Shown: positions 43,251-55,400 of the stretch, one piece after another | Position numbering within the stretch: position 1 is the stretch's first letter | Layout: each line of letters starts with the position of its first letter | Origin: Strix aluco | Taxonomy: Eukaryota; Chordata; Aves; Strigiformes; Strigidae | Direction of reading: 5' to 3' | Assembly (NCBI RefSeq): GCF_031877795.1 | Contig: NC_133932.1 | Coordinates: forward strand, 78,295,937-78,359,936 | DNA: 64,000 bases | Made by a program: the position numbers and the translations under genes | Notes under the pieces: model-generated | Database searches by the model: none | What the model was told of the DNA's origin: nothing | The model's input: only the letters and a program-made list of their open reading frames with translations

Positions 43251-44660
43251 CCCTTCCCTCCATTCCTCCTTTCCCTCCTTCCCTTTCTTTCTTTGCCTTT
43301 CTCTCTTACTCCTTTCTTCTCTTTCTTAGTCTTTTCCCTCCTTTTTCTTGCCTTTCCTTCTTCCCCTGCCTGCCCTCCCCTCTCCCCGCGCCCTGCCCGC
43401 TCGGCGGCGCCGGCACCGGGGCGCTTTTGGGGGGGGACGTGGTGAATTCCAGCCGGAGCCCCCGCGGGCTGCCCGCGCTCCGCTATTCTTTCAGGGCTCC
43501 AGCCCTACTCTCTCTGCAGGAAACAGAGGAGCTGATCCAAGTTCAAAGTCACGTCGCCGTCCCTCCTAAGAAGTGCTTTATTTCCCTCCGAACCACAAAA
43601 ACTCCTTTCCCCCATGTCACCGGGTAACACGGGAAGGGAGCGAGGGAACGGGGGGTGTGGGGGGACAGAGGCACCGGCAGCCAGCCCCGCACTCTCTCGC
43701 CGGGCCACCGCCAGAAACGCAGCCTTCGGCTTACGGCAGCTTTCGAGGGAGAAAAACAACCGGTCACCTAAAGTCGGTGCTAAACTGGTTTATTGACAGA
43801 AGTTTTTTCAACAGGTTTCTGGAGGTGCCAGACCTGGCAGAGCAAACGTCAGCCTTCCGGGGGTTCCCCTCTTTGTAAGTTTCACGAAATTTTCTTTAAA
43901 ACCGCTCTGCTCTTATTCTTGCCGGCTGCTGGGGCAGAGGGGGCTGGGGCGGGGGACTGAGGGGGGACACGGCACACACGAGCGAGAGCAATTTCTTGCT
44001 TCCCCTGGACTGCTTATACCGCCCTCGTCTTCTAGCCCCTTTCCCCGGGAGGTGTCACTGCCCTCGGGAAAAGGGGGTGATGGGGAGGATGCTCCGCGCC
44101 CCCCCCCCCCCCCCCGCTCCGGGCAGCCTAGGGGGGCGGCGGCGCGGGCTCGGGCCGCGGCGGGGCCGGGGGCTCTGCCCGCGGGAGGACAGGGCTGTCG
44201 GCAGCCTCGCCGGGGAAAGAGAGGTGGAAGGGCCGGCCGGGGGGGGGTGGGGGTGGGAAGAGGGTGTCGTTCCCACCAAATTCAGCCTTCGTTTCTCCCC
44301 AGAGTAAACAGGACGAGGTGCGGGGCAGGGAAGGGGGCGTGCGGCCGGCCCGTAGCCTGGGAAGAAGAGGCCAGTTGAGCGGAATCACTTGCACCGTTGT
44401 CCGTATCAGAGACACTCATAAATTCAACAAGCTCATCAACAGGATATTAAGTTGCAGGTTACCTTTGATGGTGCCGATCCGAGCCACTTCTAGGCCGTTC
44501 GACCTATGACCCGTGAAGACCACATGTGTTGTGTGGTAGCCTCCCTCTGTAAAACACACTTCGGGACAGAAGTTCTTTGTCAGACTCTACCGGCAGCGTA
44601 ATGTAAAAGAAAAGGGGGAAATAATGAAAATCTCAGCCAAAGCTGTAACTTTTAAATGCC

Positions 44661-44693
<33 letters not shown>

Positions 44694-45140
44694 GAAGTTA
44701 GGCAGGGCGGGGGCAGCAGGAAGGAGCACCTCGCTTTCGTGCCATTAATATTTATTGTTCTCTCAGTTGCACTTACATATATATATATAAAAGGAGTTGT
44801 CGTACACAGCCCCTCTCTCGGCGGCGATGCCGTGAGGCGGAGGGGGGCGAGCAGCGGCGTAGCGCTGGTTGCCAGGACGGGGGAGCCTCGGCCGAGAGGC
44901 AGCCGGTGCCTCTGCCCTGCCCGGCTGCGGCTGGGGGACGCGCAACGCCGCGTACTTTGCGTTCCCCGCGCCCTGCCCCGCTGCGCGCCTCACTCCGCAG
45001 CCGGCTCAGACCCGGCGCGACGCCCCCCAAAAATGGGGTCTGCCGCAGCAGCACCGCCGAGTTTTTTTAGATGCACCTTTTTCCGTCTGGAGATGCCCGT
45101 ATATAAACGTTCGAGGCAGGGGAGAAGCGTCCCAATAAAG
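43251..45140. other. CpG-rich intergenic sequence
   Basis: Mixed GC-rich sequence with a C run at 44100-44115 and T/A runs at 44661-44695. An (AT)n tract lies at 44777-44789. No gene was supported. Confidence 0.4.
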
Positions 45141-45280
45141 CGCGATGGACTTTGTAATACAATTTATGCTGTCATTCATAAATAACAATGCCATATGGTA
45201 ACCATATTGCTTATACAAGTAAAGCCGTCAAAGTGTCACTATTTGATTTATCTCAACAGCTTCTTCCAACGGTGACGTTC
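45141..45280. promoter_or_regulatory. AT-rich island, candidate enhancer
   Basis: A non-repetitive AT-rich stretch between CpG-rich flanks. It has ATAAATAACAATG, CATATGG (E-box) and TATTTGATTTATC cores. It is a candidate for a shared ZIC2/ZIC5 enhancer by composition only. Confidence 0.35.
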
Positions 45281-46109
45281 AGCTACAGGGAGAGGGGAAG
45301 GGGGGAGAGAGAGCGCAGAGCAAAATTTGGCCTGGGTTTCCTGACGCCGCCTCTCTCTTTATCTCCCTCTCTGTATGCGTAAATATATATACATGGGGAT
45401 TGAAGGGTGGAAAATTTTTTTTGTCCTTATTTTATCCCTGTTTGTACAAATCCCCGAAGGGGTCGTGCGGGGATGGATCCCTCTTTCCCCCGTGAGGCGC
45501 GCACCAACTTTTGCCCCAAAGTCCCCGTCCCAAACGTGTGGCGGGTCCCTGCCCCGGCAGCCCCGACGGCCGCGGCAGCCCCGACTGCGGGCAAGGTGCC
45601 GGCACCCCCTCGGGACCGTGTCCCAGCCCTTGGGCTCCCGCTGGGTTGCGTGGGGCGACGAGAACCGGGCGTTTATTGGGCGCGGGAGAAGTTTATTTTT
45701 AAAGGTATAAAATATCCATCCCCTGAACCCCTCCAGAAAGGAGGGGCGACCCGCCTCGCCGCCAAATCGTCCCTCCCTCTCCTTTTCGTGCCTGTGGGAA
45801 GCCACGACCCACCCCCCCACCCCCCCCCGCCCCGGGTCCCGGCGCCTCCGTGCTGTCCCCCCGACGGGACGGTGAGGGGGGTACCGGGGTTTCTCCCCGC
45901 GGGGCTGTGACTCGCGGCGCTCCCGCCTGCTGCTGGCGGAATCCATCGCCGGTCACGCGTGTTGGCGGAGGGAACCGCGGCACAGGCTCCCCCACGCCTC
46001 AAGACAGCCCCACGGGCGAAGAAAGCCACCCGCGGAGGGTGGTAAGCTGTTTTAGCAGATTTGGGGAGATCGGGAGGTCGTGCCGAGGAAAGCGGCAACC
46101 GCGCTCCCT

Positions 46110-46335
46110 TTCTAGTGGTTCCCCAGAAGAATGTTTTATGCGTTATAAAATATTGCTCCCCGGTCCCTAACTATCAATAAGACGTGCATTAAAGACGATT
46201 GTTTGTAAATGGTGTTCATGATCATTAGCATACATTTACATAATGCAGCTTACAGCTCAACATTTTACAGCTAACCACCTCCTAAAGCCGATAGCCAGAG
46301 CTCGGTTTATAGAGGAAATAGATCTTTCCGAAATA
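46110..46335. promoter_or_regulatory. AT-rich island with SOX- and POU-like sites, candidate neural enhancer
   Basis: An AT-rich, unique island in the CpG-rich ZIC2-ZIC5 interval. ATTGTT at 46198-46203 (SOX-like), ATTAGCAT at 46224-46231 and ATTTACAT at 46234-46241 (octamer variants) lie within 45 bp, with CATTAAAGACG and TAATGCAG nearby. SOX/POU pairs are typical of neural progenitor enhancers. Function is inferred. Confidence 0.4.
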
Positions 46336-48697
46336 TATCTGAGGGTTTCCAGGCTTTCACCCCGCCTCTGCAGCCTCCCCCCCTGTCCCTTGGCGGGTGT
46401 GCCGGCGAGCGGGGCGCCGCGGGAGGGCTCTGCAGCCGGCTCCGCCGCGGGAGCGGGGCGCGGGGCCGACCCCCGACGGGCGCTGCCGGGGGGGAAAGGC
46501 ACGGCCCGCCTCCCTTCGCTGCGGCCCCCCCGGCGCGGCGGCAGCCTAGGCCTGAGCTGGGGTCGGCGAGTTAATGGGCTTTAAATTCTTCACCGCCCTT
46601 TAGGAGCTGGCACTGTCCAAAACTGTGCCGGCCCGGGCAGCCACCTTCGCGTCCAGTCCTAAAAATGGGCCAATTTCCACGTGAGTCTCGTCCCTCCCCA
46701 CAGTCACGGGTCAGCTGCCTATTACCCAGCTATAAAATATTTTCTTTGTTTTATAGCCCCTCATAAAATGAAATTGATCGGGGGGATATATTTGAATTAA
46801 GACGTATTAAATCGATGACAGATACATATCACGCTGCGTTTAACAAGAGCGGGACGAGGAGGCGTGCGCAAGGTACCACGTAGCCGCGGTACTGCTCTTC
46901 ACCTCCACAGCATCTCCCATCAAACCGTTACACCTCGGCAGCAACGTGCCCAGAATTTGGGGGAGGGAGGAGGGGCACTTTTTGGATGCACGTATAGAAC
47001 ATATACATATATAAATACGTGTATTGACGTACGGCTAGTTTGCGAGGAGAAGTTTTTACTGTGCAATAAAACCATCGAGCAGCCCCTTTTAAAACCCGGG
47101 GGTTGTTTATTCTCCTTCCTTGCCTTGCAGCATCACTGAAGCCCCCACCACGGCCAGGCGAGCGGGGAGCATCGGTTCGGCTCCGGGGGGGCGGGGGAGC
47201 ACCGGCGGGTCTCGCTTCGCTCCCCCTTAGCGGGGAAGAAAGCCGGGGCTCCCCGCGGGGCCAGCTCCTGCGCCACAGCCCCCCCCCCCCCCCCTTTGGG
47301 CAGCCGTGGGCCAAATCCTGCCAGTTTTCCCCACGTGAGTAGCGGCGGGAGGGAGGAGGGGAGGGCTGGACCCTGGCCCGGGAAATGCCGGACCAGGACG
47401 GGGCTTCCTCTGGACGTGGCTCGGCGAAGGGCAGCAGGGGGACGCGCAGATGTAGTCGGGTCAAGGGGATTAGGTGGCCGAGGAGGGCCGGGAGGTGTGT
47501 GTGTGGGGGGGTCCGCTGGCATCCTCCTCCCCGTTTCCTCTCCTGGCGTGGCGGAGGAGCGTCCCTCGCTGCCCCGCAGGCAGGGAAGGGCAGGCAGCCT
47601 GCCTGCACTTTCCAAGGAGTCACGGGAGCGCTGGGCATTTCCCAGGGGGACCAGCAGCCTAAGGAAAGCAAATGACATATCAATAAAGGTCACCTCTCCT
47701 CCCGCAGCCCCAGAGAAAAGTCACGGCAGTGCTCTTTTCCCCCTTTTCGCTTGACAGGGAAATCCCCGGCCTGCCTTTTCGGCACCCCCAAACAGCAGCA
47801 TCCTCCTTTGTGCGGAAGGGGCGGTTTTGGCGCTCCACAAAGCGCTTCTCTTTCGAGGACCAACACACCCCGCACCCCAGGGCGGTCCCATTGCTCCCCC
47901 GGCCCGTCCCCCACCTCTGCCCCCCTTTAGGGCACCCCCCACTTTTTCTGCCTTTTCGCCGAGGGCAGCAGCTCCTGGCAGTCGCTCCCCAGCCGGAGAC
48001 TCCCCCATTTCCCAGCCCCCCGCCTCCCTCCCTCCCCGGCATCCCAAAGGGTCGAGGGGCGTTGGTGCTCCGGGCCGGTGTGACGGTGGCGGTTTCACCC
48101 CTACTTTGCCGTTACTAAATTAAGGCTGAGACCAGGGGCAGCTGCCTGGGGGTACGACTGGCGGCCCCCCGAGGAGCGTGGGGTGGCTCTCCCGACGGGG
48201 CGCCCCGGGAAGGGGCTGCGGGGCACCTTGGGAGGAGGAAGCCCCCGAGGAGGCGGTGAGCGCAGGCTCCTAAAGCTTCTCCCTAACGTGTGCTGCGTGC
48301 CTCCCCCCGCCCCGTCTGCTCACTCATTTATTTTCTAAAGGAAAGTATTCCCCCCGCCCCGCTCCCCCGCCGCCTTCTTCTTTTTAGGAAAACGTTGTCT
48401 GCCTTTCCCTAGAGTTGCCTTCAATGGCCCGAGCACACACAGCCTCGTCTCGCGTGGGTGTGGGGTGGCGTGTGCTACACCAGGGCGTGCTTTCCCGCCT
48501 CAGCGACGAATGATGAATGATGGTCCTCCAAAAAAAAAAAAAAAAAAAAAAAAAAAGAAGATAAAGAGCAGGAAACCGAGCGCGGAGCCCGGCAGCAGCC
48601 CCGCGCGTGGGTCGCTCCGAGGCGTGGAGAGAAACCCCGCGGCCCCGCAAACGTAAACACGGCGGCGAGCGCCCCATCCAGCGCCGGGGGAGCGACA
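46336..48697. other. Intergenic sequence leading to ZIC5
   Basis: AT-rich at 46,725-46,850 and 46,990-47,100, otherwise CpG-rich with C runs such as 47279-47294. A poly-A run lies at 48531-48556. No coding exon was recognised. Confidence 0.4.
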
Positions 48698-48733
48698 GCT
48701 GCTGCCCGCTGCTGCCCGCTGCTGCCCGCTGCC
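48698..48733 (+). repeat. Decamer tandem repeat GCTGCTGCCC in ZIC5 promoter
   Basis: About 3.5 copies of a 10 bp unit GCTGCTGCCC lie about 340-380 bp upstream of the ZIC5 start. On the minus strand each unit reads GGGCAGCAGC, which contains the CAGC core seen in ZIC-family ChIP motifs. Binding is an inference. Confidence 0.75.
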
Positions 48734-48869
48734 GGCGGGGGATGGGGGGGGGGGGCGGCGGGTGCGCCCCGTCGGGCCCCGCGCGAAGTTTTGCAAGTGC
48801 AACTTCGGGGGGCGGCGCGGGGGGGGGGGGTGGGGAGCGGGGGGGCGGATCCCTGCTGCGCCGGCGGCC

Positions 48870-49075
48870 TGAAAGGGAGCCAATCGCGCGGCCCCGGCCG
48901 CTGCCAATCATCGGGATCCGTCCAATCCCCGCGGCGCCGTGTCCGAGCCGCGTTCCCCGCCGCGCCGCCGAAGTGTGGTGAGGGCTCTGCCAATCGCGGG
49001 CGGCCAGAGCGGGGCCGGGGACGCGCGGGGCTCGGAGCGCAGACAAAAGAAGTTAAAGAGCCGCTTAATATATAC
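48870..49075 (+). promoter_or_regulatory. ZIC5 proximal promoter with four CCAAT boxes
   Basis: Four CCAAT pentamers on the plus strand lie at 48880, 48904, 48922 and 48990, three of them in the form CCAATC(G/A). They sit in a CpG island immediately upstream of the coding start. NF-Y is the usual binder of such arrays. A TATA-like AATATATA lies at 49067-49074, directly before the ATG at 49076. If it were a functional TATA box, transcription would start after that ATG and favour the downstream start at 49145. Confidence 0.65.
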
Positions 49076-49409
49076 ATGTTTTTGAAGGCGGGTAGAGGGA
49101 AAAAAATAACAACAGCGAGCGTAGATGGGCTTGGCTGTGTCGTTATGGAGCCCCCTTTGAGCAAGAGGAACCCGACACTGAGATTAGCGGATTTGGCAGC
49201 GGCTCAGCCCCATCCTCACCAGAACATGACAGGCTTCCCGGGGCTGGGGAACCACCACGTCCACCCCCACCACGCGGCCCACCTCCACCCCGGGGACGCG
49301 GGCGGCGACCCCGGCGGCGCCCTCACGCCGCTCGGACCCGAGCACATGGCGCAGCCCGCCGCCCTCAAGCTCACGCCCGAGGCGCTCACCGCCGCCGCTT
49401 TCGCCGCGC

Positions 49410-49461
<52 letters not shown>

Positions 49462-52400
49462 CGCCGCCGCCGCCGCCTACGCGCCGCCCGCCGCCGCCCT
49501 CCCGGGCTACCCGTCGGGGGGGGCGGCGGGACGGGACTTCCTCCTGCGGCGGGAGCTGCCCGCCGCCGCCGCCGCCGCCGCCGCCGTGCACGGGGCGCTG
49601 GGCGAACAGCACCCGCCCGCCGGCTCCCCCCACCTCCCGCACCCGCCGCCCCACGGCGTCTTCATCTCGGCCGCCGGCACCTACGGCGCGGCCGACGGGG
49701 CGCACGACGCCTTCCCGCCGCCCGGCGAGCAGGGAGCGCCCGCCGGTCGCCACCCGCCGCTCAACGGGCAGATGCGCCTGGGGCTGGCGGCCGCCGCCGG
49801 GGAGCTGTACGGGCGCGCCGAGGCGCACTACGGTGCCGCGGCCGCCGCCTCCTCCTCGGCGCTGCAAGGCTACGGCTCCGTCAACCTCAACCTGGCGGCG
49901 GCGGCGGCCGGCCACGGGCACCCGCACCACCCCCATCCCCACCACCACCACCATCACCACCACCACCACCATGCGCACGTCGGGGCGGCGGCGGCGGCGG
50001 CGGCCGGGGCCTTCCTGCGGTACATGCGGCAGCCCATCAAGCAAGAGCTGATCTGCAAGTGGATCGACCGGGAGCCGCCTCCTCCTCCTCCTCCGCCGCC
50101 GCCTCCGCCGCCACCGGGCGGTAGGAAGCCTTGCTCCAAAACTTTCAGCACGATGCAGGAGCTGGTGAGCCATGTCACCGTGGAGCACGTCGGCGGGCCC
50201 GAGCAGAGCAGCCACGTGTGCTACTGGGAGGAGTGTCCCCGCGAAGGCAAACCCTTCAAAGCGAAATACAAACTCATCAACCACATCCGAGTGCACACGG
50301 GAGAGAAGCCCTTCCCCTGCCCCTTCCCCGGCTGCGGGAAGGTCTTCGCCCGCTCCGAAAACCTCAAGATCCACAAGCGGACTCATACAGGTGGGTGCTC
50401 CCCCCCGCCCCCGCCCCGCCGCCTCTGTAAGGGCTTTCTTCCATTTCCTTTCTCTCTCTTTTTTTTTTTTTTTTACCTTTTCCACCTCTTTTCCTCCTCT
50501 CCTACGCACCGCCGGACATGTGACTTTTTCATGAATAAGTAATTCGGTAGCACTCGGACCACGCACACGCACCCGGCCCCTCTGCCCTGCACACACGTGT
50601 CCCGTGTGTGTCCCCCCCCGGCCCCCCCGCTCCCTCCCCACCCCCTCCGCCACCCACCTCTGCGCACCACCGGATAAATGCACGGATTAATAAATAACGC
50701 CGAGCCGGGGTGTGGGGGGAGATCAACAGCAGCCCCGCGGAAGAGTGAGGGGAGGGTGAGAGCCCCCCTGCCCGGGGCACCCCGGGGGGCTCACCCCGCG
50801 GCTGGGGAGAGCTGCGCGGCGCCCCCCCCCCCCCCCGCCTCGGAGGACGGCGGTTCTGCTTTTCCTGCCGGTTCTACCGGCGGGGACGGAGCCGGGCGGG
50901 GGGCGCTTGGCCTGGTGGAGATGGGGCGCCGGGGGCTCTTGGGGGCGCAGTTCCCCTGCGTTGCGGGCGCTGGCGGCGCGGCGATCGGGGCTACCGGGCT
51001 GCCCCCGCTACCGGGACTACCGATGGTGCTACCGGTTGAGCCCCCCTGCCGGGGCTACTGATGGGGGTTGCCGGCGCCGCCGCTGCTACCGGGACAGGCG
51101 GTGCTACCGGGGCTGTCGGTGCCGCCGGGGCTCCCGGTACGGACCCCGCTCCTGAGGCTGCCGGTGCTGCCCGGGCGGCTCCCGCGGAGCCGGGAGGAGG
51201 GCGCAGGGCGGGGGAAGGCGCTTGCCGGGAGACGCTTCCCTCTCTTTGTGGATCTAAGGAGGAAACTTCAAAGCAGCCCCGGCTGCCCGGCGGGGCTTGG
51301 AGGACCGGGAGCTGCGGGAGGAGGGAGCGGCACCCCCGGGGGTGCCCCGGGGGGCAGGCTGGGCCCGGCGCGGGGCTCCTGGAGGGGCTCGTGGGGGCGT
51401 TTGAGCCTTTGAGTCTTTTTTTCCTTTTTTTTTTCTTTTTTTTTCCTCAATTTCTCCTCCTTTCTCACCACCCCCGAAATATGCATTTCGATCTGAGTGT
51501 AAAAACTGCCGAAAACGAACGAAGCCGGGATTTATAGTGGTAGACAAATATTATTCCTCGGAGGACACTTAAGGAAGTGGAGTTGCCGTAATTGCTTTCT
51601 TGATTTATTGTGTGCTGCTCGGGAAGAGAAAAGCGGCGACCGTGCACCGTGTTGTTCCGATGTAAAACCAAATGGCCCATGGCGGAAAGGATTATAGATT
51701 TTTATCTCCGGAATATGTCAGGCATGAGACCGTGTGTATCTGCGGAGACCTGAGGATGCCCAGCCCCAGGCTCTCTGCACCCAGAGCCGGGGAAGGAGGG
51801 GGGGGGAATTTCTCCTGCGGGAGGGCTGACACGGTTTTTGAGAGGTGGTTGTTGTTGTTGTGTTAATGGCACCGCGGAATGAGTTAAATGCTGGAGGCTC
51901 GTGGTTTTGTCATCTAACCTTCCCCATCTGTCTTGATTTGGAAAACAAAACTTTACCGCGGACCTTTCTGGGCTCCTTAGCTCTTTCTTCATCCCAGCTC
52001 CAAAGGCGGGAAAAGAGCGAGTCCGGGGGAGGCTTGGGGGGGAGCGGGGGAGGGAAGCAGGGGGATTCAGCGGGAAAAGGAGCCCCCCCAAATAATCTAA
52101 ATATGTATTGGGCACACTTTGCAGCAAGGAGCTGTGGTCGAGCGCTGCCCCGAGGCCCTGCGTGGGACATGGCTCCTTGCAAAGGAAATTTGGAGGAGTT
52201 TGCAGCCGGGGGTCCCCCTCTGCCCGGGCCCCTCGAGGGTGCACAGCCCCCGGGAGGATGCCCACGCGTGAGCCCACGTGGGAAGGCTATCCCCACGCAG
52301 AAGGGGCCGTTGCAACAAAGCAGCCCTCGGGGCTCGGGATGGGGTGCAACAGCCCCCCTCGAATGACAGCTCGGCCCGCGGGAGACATGACTCTTTCCCA

Positions 52401-55400
52401 CGCACAGCCCTCAGGTGGACGAGGGATCCCAGAACTTTTGCCCATCCCTATCAGATTAATTACTGTCAGTTTTCCGCCTCAGCTTTAATTTAGTCATGTG
52501 CAGCCTGGGAGCAGGAGAGATTTACAAACTATTCTTTTATTATGGGCATTTTTGGGGGGAGGGGGACGTAACGACACCGTAATTGTATCATTAGGGGATT
52601 TTGCGTGTTTCTGGTAATTCTGCAGGAAGAAGAGTATGTCGGTAATCCAGGAGGCATTTGCTTGATTGATTTTTTTGCCCACTTTACCTCGAAAGCATCA
52701 CCCCAGAAGCTGCACGCCGCGCTCTGTGGCTACAGCCCCCTTTTGGGGACAAATCGCTGTCCCCACCCCTGGTGCATCCTAACGGGAACGGGGACCCCCC
52801 TCCCCCGCCCCCCGTCCTGCAAAATCGCTGTCCCCTCTCCGGAGAAGGTGCTCAGGATCGCCAGGCTTTCCCCCCGACGATTCCCACCCCCCTCCCCCTA
52901 AAAAAAAAGAGTGACCCCAAAGCCTCTCCGCGCCCCCCCCACCCCCCCCGCCCCGCCGCCGGCACTGCTGCTGCCGGGAGGAGTCAGGGGACGGCGCCTG
53001 GCATCTCGCCCCCTTCCTTGAGTTGAAACCACCTACAAATGGTTAAACTCTGACGTGACGCCCTCGTCAGCATGCCAGGGACACTCCGGGACCTTCCCCG
53101 TTCCTGGATTTGTGCGGAATTGGATCGTCGCGATCCGCAGGTTGACGAGGAGGAGCTAACCGGGGGCTGTGCACCCCTCGAGGGGGTCCCCCTCTCCCCC
53201 GTCCCCTCGAGGGGTGCACATCCCCCAGGAGGGAACCCACGGGGAAAGACACTTCCCTAAAGCCCCGACGGGGGGGACGCGGCTTGGTCCCGCGGGTCGG
53301 AGCATCTCTCGGGGGGAGGGGGGGGGGGGGGCTGCTCTTGGGGCTCTGCGGGCCACCACCGGCAGCGGGACGTGTGAGCCCGCATCTTCGGGGTAGTACA
53401 GATATAAACCGGCCAAACCCGCCGGTAGATCCGCTTTGTTTCTCCAGGGGAAAAAAAAAAAAAAAAAGATGAACAAACGAAATGACTCGAAATTTGTCTC
53501 GGTGGGAGTGGGAGCGTGCGGGGGTTTCCGTGCACGCGAAAACTCCACTTAAAACCCACGAGATACATTTTCTTGCCATCTCTTTTTTTGTTGTTGTTAA
53601 AGGTTAAACTTGCTCTTTGTAGTGCTACCACTTCGCTGGTAGGTGAGCGGATTTTAATTGAAAAAGTTGACGCGTAAATAGGCTGCGGAGGCACATGTTT
53701 CTATAGTAACAGCCGAGAAATAGCTAGTTTTAAAAAATAAAAATCGTTTTCTTTTTCCGTTATTATTCTGCTAAACGTGATACGGTTTTACAAACGGAAG
53801 GAGCAATAAAAATCGCCGGGTGAAAATTAGAAAATGTCCACCGAGAGAGCTGCTGGGTTGTTACTGATGAGCGCTCGGAGCAAAACAGATCTGAAAACAC
53901 GCATCAGCCGTGCCTAAACCAACAGCATTTTTAACTCAAGAGTCGCAATAGTCGTGGCAAGGACTATCTGTACAGGTCCGTCTGCGCCGGGCTCACGTGT
54001 AGCATGGCAGGGAAAGAAAAAGTTGCTGTAAGAAACTCCAGTCCGTGTGTAGTAGAGGGATCTGGCAGATTTTATTCCCTGGTCTCTCAGCAATGGGCGT
54101 TTGCTCAGTCCTATTCGGGAGCTACGAGGAAGGGTCGGTCTGGGGCACGGCTATATGTACCAGAACATATATGTGCCAGCATATGGTATGTTCAGGAACC
54201 GGAGAGGGTGTGTGTGTGAAAGGTATGCCAGGCAAACCCGCCCCGGGCTGCTTTTCACAACCCTTTTAACTATTAAGGAAGGAGTAAAGCTCTTAAAATA
54301 GCTCGGCCGGAGATTTTTAGTCCCAAATTAGCCTGAGGTACCCAGCTGGAGTCACAGCAGCCCACTGCTGTCACCACCAGGGTCCAGGCTGGTCCCCCCC
54401 AGCCCGCAGGTTCCCAGGACGGGCTGCCGGGTGCTCCCTCTGGATATCGGGATGCTTAAAACAGGTGTTACTTTTATTTCCCCCAAACTAATTATTCCCC
54501 CAACACAGTGCCCCATTGGGAAAGGATTACGCAGGAGATGTGCCAGGCGAGCCAGGCCGCCGGCGAACGCCAGCCCTCGCAGGCGAAGGCATTGAGGGGT
54601 TTTGTTTGGGCTCGGTCATTAGAGCGGTAATGAAGGTTCTCTCGTGTGCGAGGGGAGCGCGGCGGAGGGCAAACAGGGCCGGGCCCTGCCGCCGCCGGCC
54701 CGGGCCTGGAGGCCGCCAGCGACATCTCACAGTTGGCAAACCGCAGGGGAAAGGAAAGTCAGAAGCCTCGGGCGTGTCGCGACTGTCGGGAGGGAGGGAG
54801 AGGGAGGAAGAAGAAGGGAGAAGGGGAGGCTCTGCCCTGCTGCTCGCCCGCGGAGGCCGCGCCGCGGAGGGGCTGGGCAGGGCGGCCGTGCCGCGGGCAG
54901 GCTGCGGGCAGGCTGCGGGCAGGGCACAGGCAGGGCGTGGGCAGGCAGCGGGCAGGGCCGTGCCTCCGCCCGCCGGTAACGGTGCCGTTGCTCTGTCCCG
55001 GCAGGGGAGAAGCCCTTCAAGTGCGAGTTCGACGGCTGCGAGAGGAAGTTCGCCAACAGCAGCGACCGCAAGAAGCACTCCCACGTCCACACCTCCGACA
55101 AGCCCTACTACTGCAAGATCCGCGGCTGCGACAAGTCCTACACCCACCCCAGCTCCCTGCGGAAGCACATGAAGATCCACTGCAAGTCCCCGCCGCCCTC
55201 CCCGCCGCCGGGCTCCCAGGGCTACGCGGCGGCGGGGCCCCCCGACGGCCCGCTGCCCCCCGAGGCCGACCCGGCCGCCGAGCCCCCCCGCGGCCGCGCC
55301 GCCGCCCTCTCCCCGCCGGTCACCAACCTCAGCGAGTGGTACGTCTGCCAGGCCGGGGGGGCTCCCCGCCGGCCCCGCACCCCTTCCTGCCGCGACGCCT

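Larger units (their letters stand above)
50391..55004 (+). other. ZIC5 intron
   Basis: This 4,614 bp intron lies between fingers 3 and 4, at the same codon as ZIC2 intron 1, which fits their duplication origin. Its first kilobase and last half kilobase are CpG-rich. The stretches 51,480-51,720, 52,480-52,690 and 53,530-53,990 are AT-balanced, non-repetitive and enhancer-like. It also holds a CTACCGG minisatellite, an inverted repeat, an X-box-like motif and a GGGCAG minisatellite, listed separately. No extra coding exon was recognised. Confidence 0.85.

Noticed and set aside
42637-43627. 303-codon open frame rich in Phe, Leu, Ser and Pro
   Set aside because: It is produced by the CTTT/CCTT microsatellite read in all frames. 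The same applies to 58,684-58,938.
49184-50683. 499-codon open frame antisense to ZIC5 exon 1
   Set aside because: It is a shadow of the GC-rich ZIC5 coding exon, with Gly/Arg/Val runs that are the antisense of its Ala/Pro/His tracts.
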